Source: Ignavibacteria bacterium (GTDB lineage Bacteria; Bacteroidota; Ignavibacteria; OLB7). From it: a stretch of 64,000 nt of DNA. Below are positions 49,015 to 58,828 of the stretch, piece after piece (the first letter of the stretch is position 1; every line of letters begins with the position of its first letter). The DNA lies in the NCBI GenBank assembly GCA_020635205.1, contig JACKAE010000003.1, forward strand, positions 248,001 to 312,000, given 5' to 3'. The notes beneath the pieces are model-generated. The model was not told the DNA's origin. It did no database searches and worked only from the letters and a program-made list of their open reading frames with translations. Made by a program: the position numbers and the translations under genes.

Positions 49015-49306
49015 GATCTTTTTATGCTTCTCGTTATCGTTCAGTTAGGACGTAAACAGAATCTCCGCTTTGCTGGTGCGGATGAACGCTCACGTCACTT
49101 ATACTTTCTATAGTCGCTTTGATTCGGACCAACGACGTGCACTCTGGTAGGTTTTGCAACCTGATGACTTCTGTGTGAAGTCCCTTTGCGCAAGAAAACA
49201 AGTAGGGCTTTTCTCTTCCCTGGTTCTTCTGCTTTCCCTGTAAGTAGGACAAGGAGTTCGTAGAACTTTGCTTGCTTCTTTCTGGCCTCGTCAATCAAAG
49301 AGCCTG
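49015..49306 (-). promoter_or_regulatory. Long 5' leader of the S10 operon
   Basis: The transcript from the TATATTTG promoter would carry about 285 untranslated bases before rpsJ. This is long for the window and leaves room for a ribosomal-protein autoregulatory structure, such as the L4-type leader known in proteobacteria, or another one. Two short open frames cross it but neither looks like a protein. Confidence 0.4.
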
Positions 49307-49314
49307 CAAATATA
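49307..49314 (-). promoter_or_regulatory. Promoter -7 element TATATTTG for the S10 operon
   Basis: TATATTTG fits TAnnTTTG exactly and is followed by GCAGGCT. A TTG (-33) lies 20 bases upstream in CTTGCATAAGG. Both position and spacing fit a Bacteroidota housekeeping promoter. Confidence 0.8.
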
Positions 49315-49319
49315 GGGGA

Positions 49320-49742
49320 GCAAGGTTCCTTATGCAAGTTTCTGGAGAGCGTTTTTTAAGGAATTTGCTCAAAAAGGAATATCGAATTGTGAGCGACACA
49401 TACAGCCAACGATAGAAAGATGAAGACTCAGACAGCCGAAAACCCAGTGATAGCAGTCGATTGCGGGAATTTGGTGTGCTGACATTTACTTTTCGGTGGC
49501 AATTACACCTTTACTCCATCCGATTTGCTCAGAATGGAATTTTCTCACTTTTCTGCTCAACATCCGAAATAAAGCATTGGTGTTTCTCTCCCTCCGAAGA
49601 GGTAAAATGAACGAGATGAAGCCTCAATAGAGCCTGTAGTTTCGCACCTTCATTTGCTCCACATATAATCTCACTCCGCTACATTCAGAATGGCATCTGG
49701 AACTGACCCAACTGACTCCAACTTAGACTTTTTTAATACCTC
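49320..49742. other. Intergenic region between lysozyme gene and S10 promoter, no gene seen
   Basis: About 420 AT-richer bases without a plausible gene on either strand, no strong hairpin with T-run and no recognisable repeat, attachment site or tRNA remnant. It should contain the end of the lysozyme transcript. Confidence 0.5.
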
Positions 49743-50495
49743 TCAGTCAATTCCCTTCGTTTGAAACCATCCGGCGCGATCCAGCACGTTTGCTCCGTAA
49801 TCTCTGCCAGTTGTGTAGAAATCAATGTCTCTCCCCTTTGCCAAAGCCTTCGCTACATTTCCTGGACCACAGTTATAGGCTGCAAGAGTTGCTCGAAGCA
49901 ATGTTTTATCGTCGAGCGTATATCGTTTTGCGATATATGCTCGCGAACTGATGAGAACTTTCGCGGCATACAAGATATTCGCTTCGGCGTTATCCCACTT
50001 CCCAGTCCTTGCAAAGGCATGGTAGCGGTCGTCGATCTGCATCAAACCTCTTCCGTGTCCGTGATCCCCCTTTCCCCCAGGTCCCCGTTTATCGAGTGCC
50101 GTAGAAAGTCCCCACTCTGACTCTCGCGAACCAATTCCGCAGATAACGCTGGGTGGTACACCGGCTCTCTTCGCGGCCTCCTCAACAAACGGGAGATAGT
50201 TTTCTTGCACAGCCTTCAATTGCTTTAGCAACCGCTGGTTTCCCTCCCCATACGTTGTCGGGAAATTCCCTTTCTTCAACGGCACTTCGCCGAGCAACTT
50301 TGCCCAAGTTCTCGGCCCTACAATTCCGTCAGTCTCCAACTTGTTTTGCTTCTGAAATGCAATTACAGCCTTCTCGGTATTTGGTCCGAAGAGACCATCC
50401 TCGCTCAATCCTAAAAGATTCTGGAGTTTTTTCACCTCATCTCGAAGGTGCGGGCTGGTGTTCTGGTAGCCATCGTAGAGTCGGAGAGTTTTCAT
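49743..50495 (-). CDS. Peptidoglycan-binding, goose-type lysozyme (GH23) endolysin-like protein
   Basis: The 250-residue product has an N-terminal peptidoglycan-binding domain (about 15-70: LRDEVKKLQNLLGLSEDGLF, GIVGPRTWAKLL) and a C-terminal lysozyme-like domain (about 95-225). The latter carries the g-type signature CGIGSRESEWG with catalytic Glu125, GHGRGLMQIDDRYHAF and ATLAAYNCGPGNVAKAL. There is no signal peptide or lipobox, as in phage endolysins that leave the cell through a holin. No holin, spanin or phage gene is nearby. It is inserted between tuf and rpsJ, genes that are adjacent in most bacteria, and follows the terminator of tuf in neither frame nor spacing of an operon. Confidence 0.88.
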   Translation of the reverse strand: MKTLRLYDGYQNTSPHLRDEVKKLQNLLGLSEDGLFGPNTEKAVIAFQKQNKLETDGIVGPRTWAKLLGEVPLKKGNFPTTYGEGNQRLLKQLKAVQENYLPFVEEAAKRAGVPPSVICGIGSRESEWGLSTALDKRGPGGKGDHGHGRGLMQIDDRYHAFARTGKWDNAEANILYAAKVLISSRAYIAKRYTLDDKTLLRATLAAYNCGPGNVAKALAKGRDIDFYTTGRDYGANVLDRAGWFQTKGID

Positions 50496-50586
50496 GGGAA
50501 TAGAGATTTGTTATGAAGGCAGACGGATCACCTGTAACAGTTCAACCAAAGCAAAGGCAATATACATTGTTTCCTCACCCAACAGA

Positions 50587-50620
50587 AACCGCCCTTGCAA
50601 GTTTCCCTGCAAGGGCGGTT
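50587..50620 (-). terminator. Terminator of the str operon (after tuf)
   Basis: AACCGCCCTTGCA pairs perfectly with TGCAAGGGCGGTT around a short GGGAAAC-type loop, then TCTGTT. It lies 40 bases beyond the tuf stop codon, so transcription of tuf is probably separated from the lysozyme gene. Confidence 0.85.
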
Positions 50621-50661
50621 CTGGTGAAGATTACTCTTCAGTCTGATTGATTTGTTCAGGC

Positions 50662-51867
50662 TTACTCAATGATCTTCGTCACGATGCCTGCGCCTACGGT
50701 GCGGCCACCTTCGCGAACAGCGAAGCGGAGACCTTCTTCCATAGCGATTGGGGAGATCAACTCGACTTCAATGTTGTCGATGTTGTCGCCCGGCATCACC
50801 ATCTCGGTTCCGGCTGGCAGCCCCATCACACCGGTCACGTCAGTTGTACGGAAGTAGAACTGCGGACGGTAGTTGTTGAAGAATGGCGTGTGACGGCCAC
50901 CCTCGTCCTTCGAAAGGACGTAGAGCTGTGCGTTGAACTTCGTGTGTGGAGTAACCGAACCAGTTTTGCAGAGAACCATGCCTCGCTCCAGTTCATCTTT
51001 GTCCACACCGCGAAGCAACAGACCAACGTTGTCGCCTGCCTGACCTGAATCGAGAAGTTTGCGGAACATCTCGATACCGGTAACAACCGTCTTGCGGTTT
51101 GCGCCGAGACCGATAATCTCAACTTCTTCGTTCAGGTTAATAATGCCACGCTCGATACGGCCTGTTCCTACTGTACCACGACCAGAAATCGAGAAAACGT
51201 CCTCGATCGGCATCAAGAACGGCTTGTCGGTTGCGCGCTCTGGTGTTGGGATGTAGTCATCAACTGCCTGCATCAAGTCCCAAATGCACTGATAGCGCGG
51301 ATCCTCAACTGGAGCGTCGCTCATTGCTGCCTCAAGTGCCTGCAACGCTGAACCCATGATGATTGGAATGTCGTCGCCCGGGAACTCGTAGCGCGAAAGA
51401 AGCTCACGAACCTCAAGCTCAACAAGCTCAAGAAGCTCTGGATCAGCGATATCAACCTTGTTCATGAAGACAACGATACGAGGCACACCTACCTGACGAG
51501 CAAGAAGGATGTGTTCCTTTGTCTGCGGCATTGGGCCGTCAGTTGCAGCTACAACAAGAATTGCACCGTCCATCTGAGCGGCACCAGTAATCATGTTCTT
51601 GACGTAGTCGGCGTGGCCAGGACAGTCAACGTGAGCATAGTGGCGGTTGTCTGTCTGATACTCAACGTGAGCCGTTGCGATTGTGATACCGCGAGCCTTC
51701 TCCTCCGGTGCGTTGTCAATCGAGTCAAACGAACGCTGCTCACCACCGAACTTCTTTGCAAGTGCGGTTGCGATTGCAGCCGTAAGAGTCGTCTTGCCGT
51801 GGTCAACGTGACCGATCGTACCGACGTTCACGTGCGGTTTACTGCGATCAAATTTCTCTTTTGCCAT
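50662..51867 (-). CDS. tuf: Elongation factor Tu
   Basis: GTPase that delivers aminoacyl-tRNA to the ribosome. The 401-residue protein has G1 [10 protein letters not shown], the switch segment [10 protein letters not shown]3 [17 protein letters not shown]4 MNKVD and domain 2/3 signatures [17 protein letters not shown] and [16 protein letters not shown]. No second copy appears at the tRNA-secE end of the window, where proteobacteria often have tufB. It ends the str operon. Confidence 0.98.
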   Translation of the reverse strand: MAKEKFDRSKPHVNVGTIGHVDHGKTTLTAAIATALAKKFGGEQRSFDSIDNAPEEKARGITIATAHVEYQTDNRHYAHVDCPGHADYVKNMITGAAQMDGAILVVAATDGPMPQTKEHILLARQVGVPRIVVFMNKVDIADPELLELVELEVRELLSRYEFPGDDIPIIMGSALQALEAAMSDAPVEDPRYQCIWDLMQAVDDYIPTPERATDKPFLMPIEDVFSISGRGTVGTGRIERGIINLNEEVEIIGLGANRKTVVTGIEMFRKLLDSGQAGDNVGLLLRGVDKDELERGMVLCKTGSVTPHTKFNAQLYVLSKDEGGRHTPFFNNYRPQFYFRTTDVTGVMGLPAGTEMVMPGDNIDNIEVELISPIAMEEGLRFAVREGGRTVGAGIVTKIIE

Positions 51868-51942
51868 TCCTGAAGTCTCCTGTACAGGTTATTAGTGAAA
51901 CGGTGTTTTTTTAAAAATCAAAAGTCAATGTAGCAACTGGGA

Positions 51943-54060
51943 TTAAGCGGTAACCACCCTTTTCTTGCCACTCTTCTCAATAATCTCTTCCATGATTGAT
52001 TTCGGCACTTCATCGTAGTGGTCGAAGGTCATAGTAAAGATCGCACGCCCCTGCGTCATCGAACGAAGGCGCGTGGCATATCCGAACATCTCCGAAAGTG
52101 GAACCATTGCTGTGATCACCTGCGCGTCGGAACGATTCGCCATTCCGCCAACCTTTCCACGACGGCTTGAAAGATCACCCATAACGTCACCCATATACTC
52201 ATCCGGGGTAATTACCTCGACAGCCATAATTGGTTCGAGGAGAGCCGGATTAGATTTCCGCATTGCATCTTTAAAGCACATCGAAGCCGCAATCTTAAAG
52301 GCCATTTCCGATGAGTCAACATCATGGTACGATCCAAAGTGAAGTCGCGCCTTAACGTCTACTACTTGGAATCCAGCAACCACACCATTCCGCATCGACT
52401 CGACAACACCCTGCTCGATTGCCTTGAAGTATTCCTTAGGAATAACGCCACCAACAACCTCACTCACAAACTCGAAGCCTTTGCCTGGCTCGTTCGGAAT
52501 AAACTCGATAGTAACGTGACCATACTGTCCCTTACCACCAGTCTGCCGAACAAACTTCGTATCCTGATCGATTGGGTTGCGGAATGTCTCACGATAGGCA
52601 ACCTGCGGCTGACCAATATTCGCGTCAACATTGAACTCGCGCTTGATGCGATCAACGATAATATCAAGGTGAAGCTCACCCATTCCTGCAATAATGGTCT
52701 GCCCCGTATCGTGGTCGACTTTTACGCGGAACGTAGGATCTTCTTCCGATAGCTTTACCAGAGCGTCGCCAAGACGATCTTGATCTCCCTTCGTCTTCGG
52801 CTCGATCGACTGTTCGATTACCGGCTCTGGGAATTCCATCTTTTCCAGAACAATTGGCTTGTTCGCACTCGAAAGGGTATCACCCGTCCGCGTGTCTTTC
52901 AAACCAACGAGCGCGACAATATCACCTGTATACGCCTCATCAACATCCTCACGGTGGTTGGCGTGCATCCGAAGAATTCGCCCAATCCGCTCCTTCTTTC
53001 CGTTGATCGTATTCATGGCGTACGAGCCAGCTTGCATCGTTCCGGAGTAGATACGAGCAAACGTCAGCTTACCAACGAACTTGTCGGCAATAATCTTGAA
53101 CGCAAGTGCTGATAACTCCTCGGTGTCAGAAACTTCCCGCTCCACGTGATGACCATCTTCATAATCGTGTCCGGGAGTTGCACCAACATCTATCGGAGAT
53201 GGCATGAACTCGATCACCGTGTCGAGCATCTGCTGCACACCTTTGTTCTTGAATGCGCTGCCGAGCATTACAGGAATAATCCGAACTTCAAGTGTTGCCT
53301 GGCGAAGCACACTCTTAATCTCCTCTGCGGAAATCTCTTCTCCCTCAAGATACTTCTCGAGAAGGGTATCGTCAACCTCGGCAACAGCTTCGAGCATCTT
53401 CGTACGATACTCGCGCGCTTGCTCTTCCATGTCGTGAGGGATGTCAATCACATCCCAGTGAGCACCGAGAGAAGAGTCATCAAAGATGTAGGCTTTGTCC
53501 TCGATCAGATCGATGATCCCCTTGAACATCTCCCCTTGACCTACTGGAAGCTGTACTGGAATAGCGTTTGCTCCCAAACGGTCCTTCATCATCTCGATCA
53601 CATTCAAGAAGTCCGCACCGACGCGATCCATCTTGTTAACGAAGGCAATGCGTGGAACTTTATACTTGTCGGCCTGACGCCATACAGTTTCTGACTGCGG
53701 CTCTACACCACCTACCGAACAGAAGAGTGCAACAGCACCGTCGAGAACGCGGAGCGAACGCTCCACCTCGACAGTAAAGTCAACGTGTCCGGGCGTATCG
53801 ATGATGTTTACGCGATGTTCTGGGAACTGCCCTTTGCTTCCTTTCCAGAAACAAGTGGTTGAAGCAGAGGTAATCGTAATTCCACGTTCCTGCTCCTGTT
53901 CCATGTAATCCATCGTTGCTGCACCTTCGTGGACTTCACCCATACGGTGAAGAACGCCGGTGTAGTAGAGAATACGCTCTGTTGTAGTTGTCTTGCCAGC
54001 ATCGATGTGCGCCATGATGCCGATATTCCTAACCCTCTCAAGAGGATATTTGCGAGGCAT
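51943..54060 (-). CDS. fusA: Elongation factor G
   Basis: Translocase GTPase of 705 residues. Seen: G1 [34 protein letters not shown]3 [16 protein letters not shown] segment, G4 [11 protein letters not shown], domain IV with [20 protein letters not shown] and [19 protein letters not shown], and domain V with [18 protein letters not shown]. It lies in rpsG-fusA-tuf order, so it is the housekeeping copy rather than an EF-G2 paralogue. Confidence 0.98.
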   Translation of the reverse strand: MPRKYPLERVRNIGIMAHIDAGKTTTTERILYYTGVLHRMGEVHEGAATMDYMEQEQERGITITSASTTCFWKGSKGQFPEHRVNIIDTPGHVDFTVEVERSLRVLDGAVALFCSVGGVEPQSETVWRQADKYKVPRIAFVNKMDRVGADFLNVIEMMKDRLGANAIPVQLPVGQGEMFKGIIDLIEDKAYIFDDSSLGAHWDVIDIPHDMEEQAREYRTKMLEAVAEVDDTLLEKYLEGEEISAEEIKSVLRQATLEVRIIPVMLGSAFKNKGVQQMLDTVIEFMPSPIDVGATPGHDYEDGHHVEREVSDTEELSALAFKIIADKFVGKLTFARIYSGTMQAGSYAMNTINGKKERIGRILRMHANHREDVDEAYTGDIVALVGLKDTRTGDTLSSANKPIVLEKMEFPEPVIEQSIEPKTKGDQDRLGDALVKLSEEDPTFRVKVDHDTGQTIIAGMGELHLDIIVDRIKREFNVDANIGQPQVAYRETFRNPIDQDTKFVRQTGGKGQYGHVTIEFIPNEPGKGFEFVSEVVGGVIPKEYFKAIEQGVVESMRNGVVAGFQVVDVKARLHFGSYHDVDSSEMAFKIAASMCFKDAMRKSNPALLEPIMAVEVITPDEYMGDVMGDLSSRRGKVGGMANRSDAQVITAMVPLSEMFGYATRLRSMTQGRAIFTMTFDHYDEVPKSIMEEIIEKSGKKRVVTA

Positions 54061-54187
54061 TGTGCTTACCCAATCTGATTATGTGAAACTATACTTTTCC
54101 TACACCTGTGCAATAGCGAAATCTCCCCTCACCGCATGGGAAGCTGCGATAAGAAGATGAGACGCCAAGTCATACGACCAAAAAATT

Positions 54188-54655
54188 TTACCAACGGAAG
54201 TGCGAGAAGGCCTTGTTCGCATCGGCCATGCGGTGTGTCTCCTCCCGCTTTTTAACGGCAGACCCTTCACCGTTTGCAGCAGCCATCAACTCACCGGCCA
54301 GCTTTGCAGTCATCCCCTTCTCACGACGATCCCGTGCATAACGGATAATCCAGCGAATGCCAAGTGCCGTCCGGCGATCTGGGCGAACTTCGGTTGGGAT
54401 CTGGTACGTTGCACCACCTACGCGGCGCGAACGAACCTCAACTGCCGGCGAGACGTTTGCAAGTGCCTTACGGAAAACCTCAATCGGTTCTTCCCCTGTC
54501 CGGTCTGCAATAACGTCGAGGGCATCGTATAGAAGTGAGCGTGCAATGCTCTTCTTCCCCTGCCACATTAGGTTGTTGATAAACCGTTCGACGGTAATGT
54601 CATTAAACTTTGGATCAGGATTGATGCGCCGCTTCTCAGCCCGTTTCTTTCTCAT
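54188..54655 (-). CDS. rpsG: 30S ribosomal protein S7
   Basis: Initiator of 30S head assembly, and in E. coli the translational repressor of the str operon. The 155 residues start [20 protein letters not shown] and contain [40 protein letters not shown] and the C-terminal [20 protein letters not shown]. It lies between rpsL and fusA. Confidence 0.98.
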   Translation of the reverse strand: MRKKRAEKRRINPDPKFNDITVERFINNLMWQGKKSIARSLLYDALDVIADRTGEEPIEVFRKALANVSPAVEVRSRRVGGATYQIPTEVRPDRRTALGIRWIIRYARDRREKGMTAKLAGELMAAANGEGSAVKKREETHRMADANKAFSHFRW

Positions 54656-54826
54656 GTCTCTTTAATGATTCTGAAAAACCGGGCGCGACGTCCGAAAAAT
54701 TTGCACGCCGCGCCAGTTAATAAATTGTGATCGTATCGTTAACAGCTTCTTATCATATCGGCCCAATTGCAGCTCTTCCGAACAATGTCAAGAAGACTGA
54801 TAAATTGATTCCGAAGATGTGATTCC

Positions 54827-55204
54827 TTACTTACTCTTCGGTCTCTTGGTACCATATTTAGAACGTGCTTGCCTGCGATCTTCCACACCTTGCGTGTCGA
54901 GTGTGCCTCGAACGATGTGGTAGCGAACACCCGGAAGATCCTTGATACGCCCTCCACGAATCAGCACGATTGAGTGCTCCTGAAGGTTGTGCCCCTCACC
55001 CGGGATATATGCCGTCACTTCGATACCGTTTGTTAGACGGACACGGGCAACCTTGCGAAGTGCCGAGTTCGGCTTCTTCGGCGTAGTGGTGTAGACACGT
55101 GTGCAGACTCCACGGCGCTGCGGACAGCTTTCTAATGCCGGCGAATCGCTCTTTGATTTTTTCAGGCTGCGTCCTTTACGGACAAGTTGGTTAATTGTAG
55201 GCAC
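54827..55204 (-). CDS. rpsL: 30S ribosomal protein S12
   Basis: Decoding-centre protein. The 125-residue product starts at a GTG codon ([11 protein letters not shown] follows). It has [20 protein letters not shown] with the streptomycin-site lysine intact and the loop [20 protein letters not shown] with the methylthio-Asp position. It is the first gene of the str operon with a promoter about 75 bases upstream. Confidence 0.98.
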   Translation of the reverse strand: MPTINQLVRKGRSLKKSKSDSPALESCPQRRGVCTRVYTTTPKKPNSALRKVARVRLTNGIEVTAYIPGEGHNLQEHSIVLIRGGRIKDLPGVRYHIVRGTLDTQGVEDRRQARSKYGTKRPKSK

Positions 55205-55279
55205 GTTCTCAAACCAATTTCGTTTTCATAAACAACAATAGTAGCCAGCTCGCTCCGGCAGAGCGGAACGAAAAGCCTG

Positions 55280-55287
55280 CAAATATA
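55280..55287 (-). promoter_or_regulatory. Promoter -7 element TATATTTG for the str operon
   Basis: TATATTTG followed by GCAGGCT, identical to the S10 and tRNA-secE promoters. A TTG lies 21 bases upstream in CTTGAAATAG, giving a complete -33/-7 pair. Confidence 0.8.
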
Positions 55288-55332
55288 GGGAGTAGATAAC
55301 TTCTATTTCAAGAAAAGAGGAGAATCTTATCA

Positions 55333-55917
55333 TTACCGTTTGTTAGCGTCCGGAACTGTCGAGCTATTGGGAGTTGCAGTCGGCGGAGCCTGAGGAGCTA
55401 CTCGCTCCACTGATGGCCGGGCATATGCCTCGGGTGATCGGGTCTTGCGGTATGCTCCGTTTTCCCACCTGAAATACTCGACACTTGCCTGTCCATCCCG
55501 CTCCATTACAACAATGGAGACCACCGTATCGACCCTCAGCAACTGAAATCCCCCTACGTAATGATCCCACATCGCTGGGGTCATCGAGGCATAGCGATAG
55601 AAGATATCCCGCATATCCTTCACCCCTTCAAGACTGCGCCACTTTGCCTGTTCCGCTGAGTCAAGTCGATTAACCTGCGCACGACTTACTTCAACAAAAA
55701 TCTGCCAATTTGCCCTCGCTCCACTATCCATAAGGTCGTACATCACCCCAAAATCGCCACTCGATGCGGCTAAAATCAGCGAGTTGTAGGCTTCCTGCGG
55801 TGTTGAGGCAGGGACTGAAAGTCCGTTACCCTTTGCTGGATCCCCCTCGGAACATCCCACAAATAGGGCTATAAAAACAACTCCCACAAATAAGTGTGGG
55901 AAAAACATTCTTTTCAT
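55333..55917 (-). CDS. Putative lipoprotein of unknown function
   Basis: From the ATG chosen (MKRMFFPHLFVGVVFIALFVG then Cys) the product has 194 residues with a lipoprotein signal ending LFVGC; an upstream start at 55944 would add nine residues. The mature part has a helical domain beginning TPQEAYNSLILAASSGDFGV, reminiscent of small DUF-type periplasmic domains of NTF2-like shape, with FRWENGAYRKTRSPEAY near its end and a Pro/Thr/Ser-rich tail. No function can be assigned. It lies just upstream of the str promoter. Confidence 0.8.
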   Translation of the reverse strand: MKRMFFPHLFVGVVFIALFVGCSEGDPAKGNGLSVPASTPQEAYNSLILAASSGDFGVMYDLMDSGARANWQIFVEVSRAQVNRLDSAEQAKWRSLEGVKDMRDIFYRYASMTPAMWDHYVGGFQLLRVDTVVSIVVMERDGQASVEYFRWENGAYRKTRSPEAYARPSVERVAPQAPPTATPNSSTVPDANKR

Positions 55918-56126
55918 TTGGTCTATGTTCTTCTGAACGTGCATTTTGGTGCAGGATCACCAAAATACAACCAGCCTCCACTGATTGGAGAAGATCGGGA
56001 GGGTTCGACGCATCCTGTTACCTCTTCCCTAACCGTGGAGCTATTGAAGAGAGTGTTAGGAGGAGGTATTTTGTAGTGGTTCGTTTGGAAAAAAAGCATG
56101 CTTCGATTCAGGAGCAATAGGAACGA

Positions 56127-56897
56127 ATGTCGGCAAAGAAAAAGATTATCGTAACTCGGAAATCCGCTGAGATTAATGGTCAGCGTGTCGTCTACCTTGT
56201 CCGCCGGAACCCGAGGGCCAAGCATATGCGGCTGCAAGTTAATCCATTCGATGGAGTTGTGCTGACAATGCCAGCCCGGCTACCACTCTACGTGAACACC
56301 GATAAGTTTGTCCGCGAACATGGCACGTGGGTGTTGGAAAAACTTCGGGAATATGGGAGGAAGAGTACCTGGGACTCGAAAGGGGAAGCAACCTTGCGGA
56401 GTGGGGAGAGCATCCAGTTCCGAGGAAAAACTTTCCGTTTAATGGTAGAACGCTTGGCAGTCTCCGATCCACACGTTGTCCTCAACCAGCAGGTAGGGGT
56501 AATCTCCGTCTATCTCCCTCGCTCACCCGAGGTGCAACTTCAACCTGCACTAAAAGCCTGGCTTAGGGGGCAGGCAGCCGAACAAATCACATCGGTGGCA
56601 TTAGAAGAGGCACGCCGGATTGGGGTTCGCTTTCGCAAAGTATCGATCCGCGAACAACGAACGAAGTGGGGAAGCTGTACCGAGGAGGGGAATCTCTCTT
56701 TCAACTGGCGACTTATTCTTTTTCCCCCTCGCGTTCTGCGCTATGTTGTGATTCACGAGCTTTGTCACCTTCGCCACTTCGACCACTCTATCCGATTTTG
56801 GCGAACAGTTGCGCAGTACATGCCTGACTACCGATATGCTGTTGACTGGTTGTGTAAGGAAGGATTGAATGCTCGCAACCTTGTGGTGGAGTTATAG
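56127..56897 (+). CDS. YgjP/DUF45-type metal-dependent hydrolase
   Basis: Predicted zinc metallopeptidase-fold protein of 256 residues. The N-terminal part (RRNPRAKHMRLQVNPFDGVV) matches the family's beta domain, followed by the REQRTKWGSCTEEGNLSFNW motif and the metal site HELCHLRHFDHSIRFW (His210, Glu211, His214, His220). Members are sometimes linked to type I restriction loci, but none is present here. It is the only complete conventional gene on the plus strand besides the 102-residue membrane protein, and diverges from the lipoprotein gene. Confidence 0.92.
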   Translation: MSAKKKIIVTRKSAEINGQRVVYLVRRNPRAKHMRLQVNPFDGVVLTMPARLPLYVNTDKFVREHGTWVLEKLREYGRKSTWDSKGEATLRSGESIQFRGKTFRLMVERLAVSDPHVVLNQQVGVISVYLPRSPEVQLQPALKAWLRGQAAEQITSVALEEARRIGVRFRKVSIREQRTKWGSCTEEGNLSFNWRLILFPPRVLRYVVIHELCHLRHFDHSIRFWRTVAQYMPDYRYAVDWLCKEGLNARNLVVEL

Positions 56898-56977
56898 CTA
56901 TTTAGCGCTCCCCTCTACACTACACCTACCCAAACTTAGGCGAAGCCTCAATTGCACAAAGAGATAACGAGTAAAGG

Positions 56978-57011
56978 AACAGGCACTCAAGCAAAATGCT
57001 GAGTGCCTGTT
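56978..57011. terminator. Bidirectional terminator-like hairpin between convergent genes
   Basis: AACAGGCACTCA and TGAGTGCCTGTT are perfect complements around ten bases. Short T-rich runs follow on each strand (TTTACC on plus, TTCCTTT on minus). It serves the convergent metallopeptidase and VWA genes. Confidence 0.75.
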
Positions 57012-57071
57012 TACCGTTAAAAAACGTTCTCGACTACAACGAGAGATGTTGATGGCTCCGGTCAATCAACC

Positions 57072-58754
57072 TTACCTCACAACATCAAGCCGACCACGCC
57101 AAGAGAGCTTCTCTCCTTCGATAACGAGGAAATACCTTCCGGCTACAAACTGGGTTAGAGGAATGTCAATCTGGTTTGATCCCGGCTGCAAGTGAACGCC
57201 AGGAATCGTCAGCAGAGTTTCGCCGAGGATATTTACGACTTGCACGTTCGCAGTAGTAGATAAAGGGAGCGTTACAATAACTGTTGTCCCCTCGGCTGCC
57301 GGATTCGGTACGATGCTGACGTTCAGGCTGCCGTTATCGGTACGATCGTTCACTCCACTTGTGCTTGTTGGAGCGCGGTATCCATCATCTGGCGCACTTA
57401 CCGTCTCGCTTTCAAGCCGAAGCGTTGTCTCCACTAATCGCCACGTCCCATCTTTGGTTGGGCGTGGTGAACGATACCAGACATTGCAACACCCCTTCTC
57501 GAAGAGTCGTTCGGCAATGCTGTTGAAGACTGAGTCGATAGCCGAGGCATCGCGCACACTGAAGTATGCCCCTCCAGTTTCGCGAGCAAGCGCTTGGAGA
57601 GAATCGTCTTTATCGAGCAACAGCCCAATAGCAAAGACTGGAACACCGATTTGTTTGGCGTGGGCAATCACATCTCCAATCTTTTCGATACTCGAGATAT
57701 TATCTTCACCATCACTTAAAACCACCACAGCTTTCTTATAGGAGACCGGACGGTTGGCAATGTCCGTTAAGGCACGATCGACCGCATCGTTCATTGCTGT
57801 ATAGCCTTCTGGCTGCAAGCGGTCGATTGCCTGACGCATTGCCGTTCTATTGTTAGTCCAGGTTTGATCCAGCGTTGGCCAGTTTGAGAAGGAGTAGATA
57901 GCAGCTTCATCTGCATCGGTAAGCCGGTCGACAAACTTCCTACCAGCGGTTTTCACCTCTTCTATTCTCGTAGAAAGTCCCCACACTTCGTCCATACTCC
58001 CACTTCTGTCGAAGACCATTGCAACTGAAACCGGACGAATCCGCTCGGAACAGTCAACCGAGTCAATCGTGACAGGAAGGCCATTTTCGTACAGCTGAAG
58101 TTTGTCGCTGAAGTTATCGACTTGCACAGAGTCTTGCATTACTCGCATAGAGACCCGCACTACAGGAAACTGAGAGGAGTCGATAGCACAAATCTCTATT
58201 TCGGTCAACGGTAGTTCTTCCACAAGCACGTAAAGGAATCCACTGTTGTTATCGTGTGCATCCCGCTTTACGAGACCACGAAAGTTCCAGTCGACAATAG
58301 CTGTGGTAAGCGGATTTCCATCTCCTTGAATAATCATCGAATACTTGTGATCGACGCTATTCAGTGGTTGTTCAGGGAAAGGTTGATTGTTCACCCGCAA
58401 GCCGTGGGAGTCGAACATCTTTGGATCGCCAACATAGATTGGATATCCATCAAAAATTCGCCACTCCGGTTTTGCCCACTCTTCATCGGGGAAGGAGTAT
58501 ATCCAGATTGGATCGACACTACTGTTAATCGTGTCTTCCCACATCGAGTATGTACCCCAAGCAGTGACGCGATAGCGATGCCGAGAGGATGTAGGGTCGG
58601 GAGTTGCGAGAGTATCTGGGCTGCGCGAGTCGAGAGTAAACAGGTGTGGAAAGCGGCGTTGAGCGGAGAGTTCGGGGAGAGCAACCAGAAAGAATAGGAG
58701 ACCGGACAGGAGTATGCCCGGTCGCCAAAATCGTTGCATTGGTAGCATCTTCAT
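57072..58754 (-). CDS. Secreted von Willebrand factor A protein with type IX-style C-terminal sorting domain
   Basis: From the ATG six bases into the open frame (MKMLPMQRFWRP, with GAGG seven bases upstream) the product has 560 residues. A signal peptide ends LSAQ (near residue 33). After a beta-rich N-terminal part the VWA domain starts VSVAMVFDRSGSMDEVWG with an intact MIDAS (DRSGS, a Thr in YTAMNDA, Asp in VVVLSDGEDN). The C-terminal 80 residues, from VSIVPNPAAEGTTVIVTLPL to FLVIEGEKLSWRGRLDVV, match the type A sorting domain. This implies outer-membrane passage through a T9SS and a surface adhesin-like role. Confidence 0.9.
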   Translation of the reverse strand: MKMLPMQRFWRPGILLSGLLFFLVALPELSAQRRFPHLFTLDSRSPDTLATPDPTSSRHRYRVTAWGTYSMWEDTINSSVDPIWIYSFPDEEWAKPEWRIFDGYPIYVGDPKMFDSHGLRVNNQPFPEQPLNSVDHKYSMIIQGDGNPLTTAIVDWNFRGLVKRDAHDNNSGFLYVLVEELPLTEIEICAIDSSQFPVVRVSMRVMQDSVQVDNFSDKLQLYENGLPVTIDSVDCSERIRPVSVAMVFDRSGSMDEVWGLSTRIEEVKTAGRKFVDRLTDADEAAIYSFSNWPTLDQTWTNNRTAMRQAIDRLQPEGYTAMNDAVDRALTDIANRPVSYKKAVVVLSDGEDNISSIEKIGDVIAHAKQIGVPVFAIGLLLDKDDSLQALARETGGAYFSVRDASAIDSVFNSIAERLFEKGCCNVWYRSPRPTKDGTWRLVETTLRLESETVSAPDDGYRAPTSTSGVNDRTDNGSLNVSIVPNPAAEGTTVIVTLPLSTTANVQVVNILGETLLTIPGVHLQPGSNQIDIPLTQFVAGRYFLVIEGEKLSWRGRLDVVR

Positions 58755-58828
58755 AATCATTCCTCGTGGGTTGGTATCATCAGTTCAGGATTGTTGAGGC
58801 CGACTGACATCCGAGGTCTTCATTCGTT

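Noticed and set aside
49034..49337. Two overlapping short open frames in the S10 leader
   Set aside because: One starts before the promoter and the other at a TTG close to the transcription start; neither sequence looks like a protein.
49320..50495. Prophage or mobile island around the lysozyme gene
   Set aside because: No integrase, structural phage gene, direct repeat or tRNA attachment site is visible; only one phage-like gene is present.
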